A stretch of 64,000 bases of DNA from Streptococcaceae bacterium AF77-01CM03A (GTDB taxonomy: Bacteria > Bacillota > Bacilli > Lactobacillales > Streptococcaceae), in contig JAQDDS010000005.1 in NCBI GenBank assembly GCA_027665725.1, positions 11,289 to 75,288 on the forward strand, in the 5' to 3' direction. Position numbers and translations under genes: made by a program. Shown here piece after piece: positions 61,932 to 64,000 of this stretch. The notes under the pieces were generated by a model, which made no database searches, had not been told where the DNA came from, and saw only the letters and a program-made list of their open reading frames with translations. Within the stretch, counting starts at the first letter, position 1. Each line of letters begins with the position of its first letter.

Positions 61932-61964
61932 AGTATATCCGACCTGTCTTAAACAAATCTTAAA
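61932..61964 (-). promoter_or_regulatory. CiaR binding repeat and -10 of the csRNA promoter
   Basis: On the minus strand TTTAAG-N5-TTTAAG (forward 61959-61964 and 61948-61953) lies 10 bp before TATACT (61932-61937). This exactly fits the CiaR direct repeat and its spacing to the -10. Confidence 0.9.
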
Positions 61965-61971
61965 AAATCTC

Positions 61972-63315
<1,344 letters not shown>

Positions 63316-63341
63316 TCACCCACAATAATATCTTACAATTT

Positions 63342-63347
63342 ATTATA
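63342..63347 (-). promoter_or_regulatory. -10 element for purA
   Basis: TATAAT on the minus strand lies about 85 bp upstream of the purA ATG, implying a structured 5' leader. No strong -35 is evident. Confidence 0.5.
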
Positions 63348-63498
63348 AGAAAAAAAGCCTATTTTATCAAGGATTAACACTAGAAAAGATTAGGGAATTC
63401 TTTAACTTTTGATTTTTAAAAATACAAAAATTTAGCATAATCTAAATATTTTTTAAAAATTAATTTTTATTGTTCGTAATAAATGGAATTAAATTTGA

Positions 63499-63735
63499 TT
63501 AAAATGAATAATTTAAATTTTGCCCTGATAGATAATTAAGATAAATCCGGTATGCTGCTCTAAAATGACAGAGGAGAAAATCCTTCTCATTCTTAATCTT
63601 AAAACGAATTAAATAATAAAGTAAAAACTTAAGATGAAGTAATTCCCATTCATCAGTACTTTGAATTAAAATTGAATATTCATTTTCGACTTGTTTTAAA
63701 AACAACAATGATCGATCATAATATTTTTGAAGCAT
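63499..63735 (-). CDS. comW: ComW-like competence sigma-factor stabilising protein
   Basis: The 78-residue protein matches pneumococcal ComW in length and in its central and C-terminal pattern: LHLKFLLYYLIRFKIKNEKD followed by FRAAYRIYLNYL. The N-terminus and tail are diverged. ComW protects and activates the alternative sigma factor SigX early in competence. The location between tRNA-Asn and purA matches the comW site in pneumococcus. The SD (AAAGG) lies inside a hairpin followed by T6 just before the ATG. Confidence 0.8.
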   Translation of the reverse strand: MLQKYYDRSLLFLKQVENEYSILIQSTDEWELLHLKFLLYYLIRFKIKNEKDFLLCHFRAAYRIYLNYLSGQNLNYSF

Positions 63736-63737
63736 AT

Positions 63738-63778
63738 AAAAAACCTTTCTTATTGATAAAACAAGTTTATCAGAAAGG
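63738..63778 (-). promoter_or_regulatory. terminator-like hairpin covering the comW ribosome-binding site
   Basis: On the minus strand CCTTTCT-GATAAA pairs with TTTATC-(AATA)-AGAAAGG (forward 63744-63778) and is followed by six T residues, then ATATG. The 3' arm includes the comW SD. It could be an attenuator or an RBS-sequestering structure. Confidence 0.55.
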
Positions 63779-63907
63779 CTAACTAAATAGATAAATAATT
63801 CTATAAAGCAAAAAATTTAAGCTGAACAAACCTAAAACAAAGAAAAGAAGTAAAAATAGATGAAAAAATACTCTGAAAAATCCTAGTAAATACACCGAAG
63901 AAAATAA

Positions 63908-63931
63908 AAAAACGTTCCTTGGAACGTTTAA
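63908..63931 (-). terminator. terminator of the tRNA-Asn transcript
   Basis: AAACGTTCC and GGAACGTTT form a perfect stem with a 2-nt loop, followed on the minus strand by TTTTTTTATTTT. Confidence 0.85.
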
Positions 63932-63934
63932 CTA

Positions 63935-64000
63935 CTCCGCCAGTAGGACTCGAACCTACGACATCATGATTAACAGTCATGCGCTACTACCAACTGAGCT
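63935..64000 (-). tRNA. tRNA-Asn (GTT), 5' end outside the window
   Basis: On the minus strand AGCTCAGTTGGTAGTAGCGC (D arm), an anticodon arm with CTGTTAA (anticodon GTT), GGTTCGAGTCC (T arm) and the 3' acceptor TGGCGGA with G discriminator are clear. About eight 5' bases lie beyond the window. CCA is not encoded. Confidence 0.95.

Noticed and set aside
61868..61933. Plus-strand 21-codon ORF with GGGAG ribosome-binding site, Cys-rich end, looking like a peptide precursor
   Set aside because: It is exactly antisense to the csRNA and made of its stem-loop and SD-complementary sequences; the CiaR promoter and terminator on the other strand explain the region better.

Overview
The window looks like chromosomal DNA of a Streptococcus of the mitis/oralis/pneumoniae group. 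It carries comA/comB beside purC, comW beside purA and tRNA-Asn, a YSIRK/LPXTG-anchored StrH, a bgaC mannose-family PTS locus, a CiaR-type small RNA promoter, a perfect MET-box and a small SRP RNA, all in low-GC DNA. Gene order resembles pneumococcus read backwards. However, galM and rnjA (far apart in pneumococcal reference genomes, from memory) are neighbours here, and several proteins are visibly diverged, so I favour a commensal mitis-group species.

Layout. 1-7.3 kb: partial Rgg regulator, an MptD-like ECF S component, the methionine importer metQ-M20 peptidase-metN-metI, an amino-acid binding lipoprotein and azlCD. 7.5-12.15 kb: tsaB-rimI-tsaD, a small membrane protein, rpoY-rnjA. 12.16-17.80 kb: a complete mobile element. 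17.8-30 kb: galM, agaS, PTS EIIA/D/C/B, bgaC, a GntR regulator and strH, i.e. host-glycan harvesting. 30-47.3 kb: the purine operon purC-L-F-M-N-H-D-E-K-B, interrupted by two accessory genes (a SUFU-domain protein and a SIR2/P-loop protein). 47.4-56.6 kb: comAB, acpP-plsX, recO, an aminotransferase, a YeiH-like permease, a CoA-binding protein and prs. 56.8-64 kb: carbonic anhydrase, an AIM24-like protein, the dut-phosphatase-hypothetical-radA cluster, SRP RNA, tadA, a csRNA, purA, comW and tRNA-Asn.

The most notable item is the element at 12159-17803. It has 90-bp terminal inverted repeats (88/90 identical) and an exact 8-bp target duplication, and it encodes an IS1595-type transposase. Leftward, the transposase is followed by three small overlapping or abutting genes, including a nucleotidyltransferase-like protein. 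Rightward is a two-gene restriction-modification system resembling BcgI (nuclease-methylase plus separate two-TRD specificity subunit). The R-M operon is preceded by five 7-bp tandem repeats inside a short leader ORF. Losing one repeat unit would extend that ORF exactly to the methylase start codon, so it looks like a phase-variable translational-coupling switch. The inverted repeats themselves encode terminator-like hairpins, and the element sits between rnjA and its original terminator.

The SIR2/P-loop gene at 31329-33914 is a second candidate phage-defence gene. Its stop codon overlaps the purB start codon, tying it to an essential biosynthetic operon.
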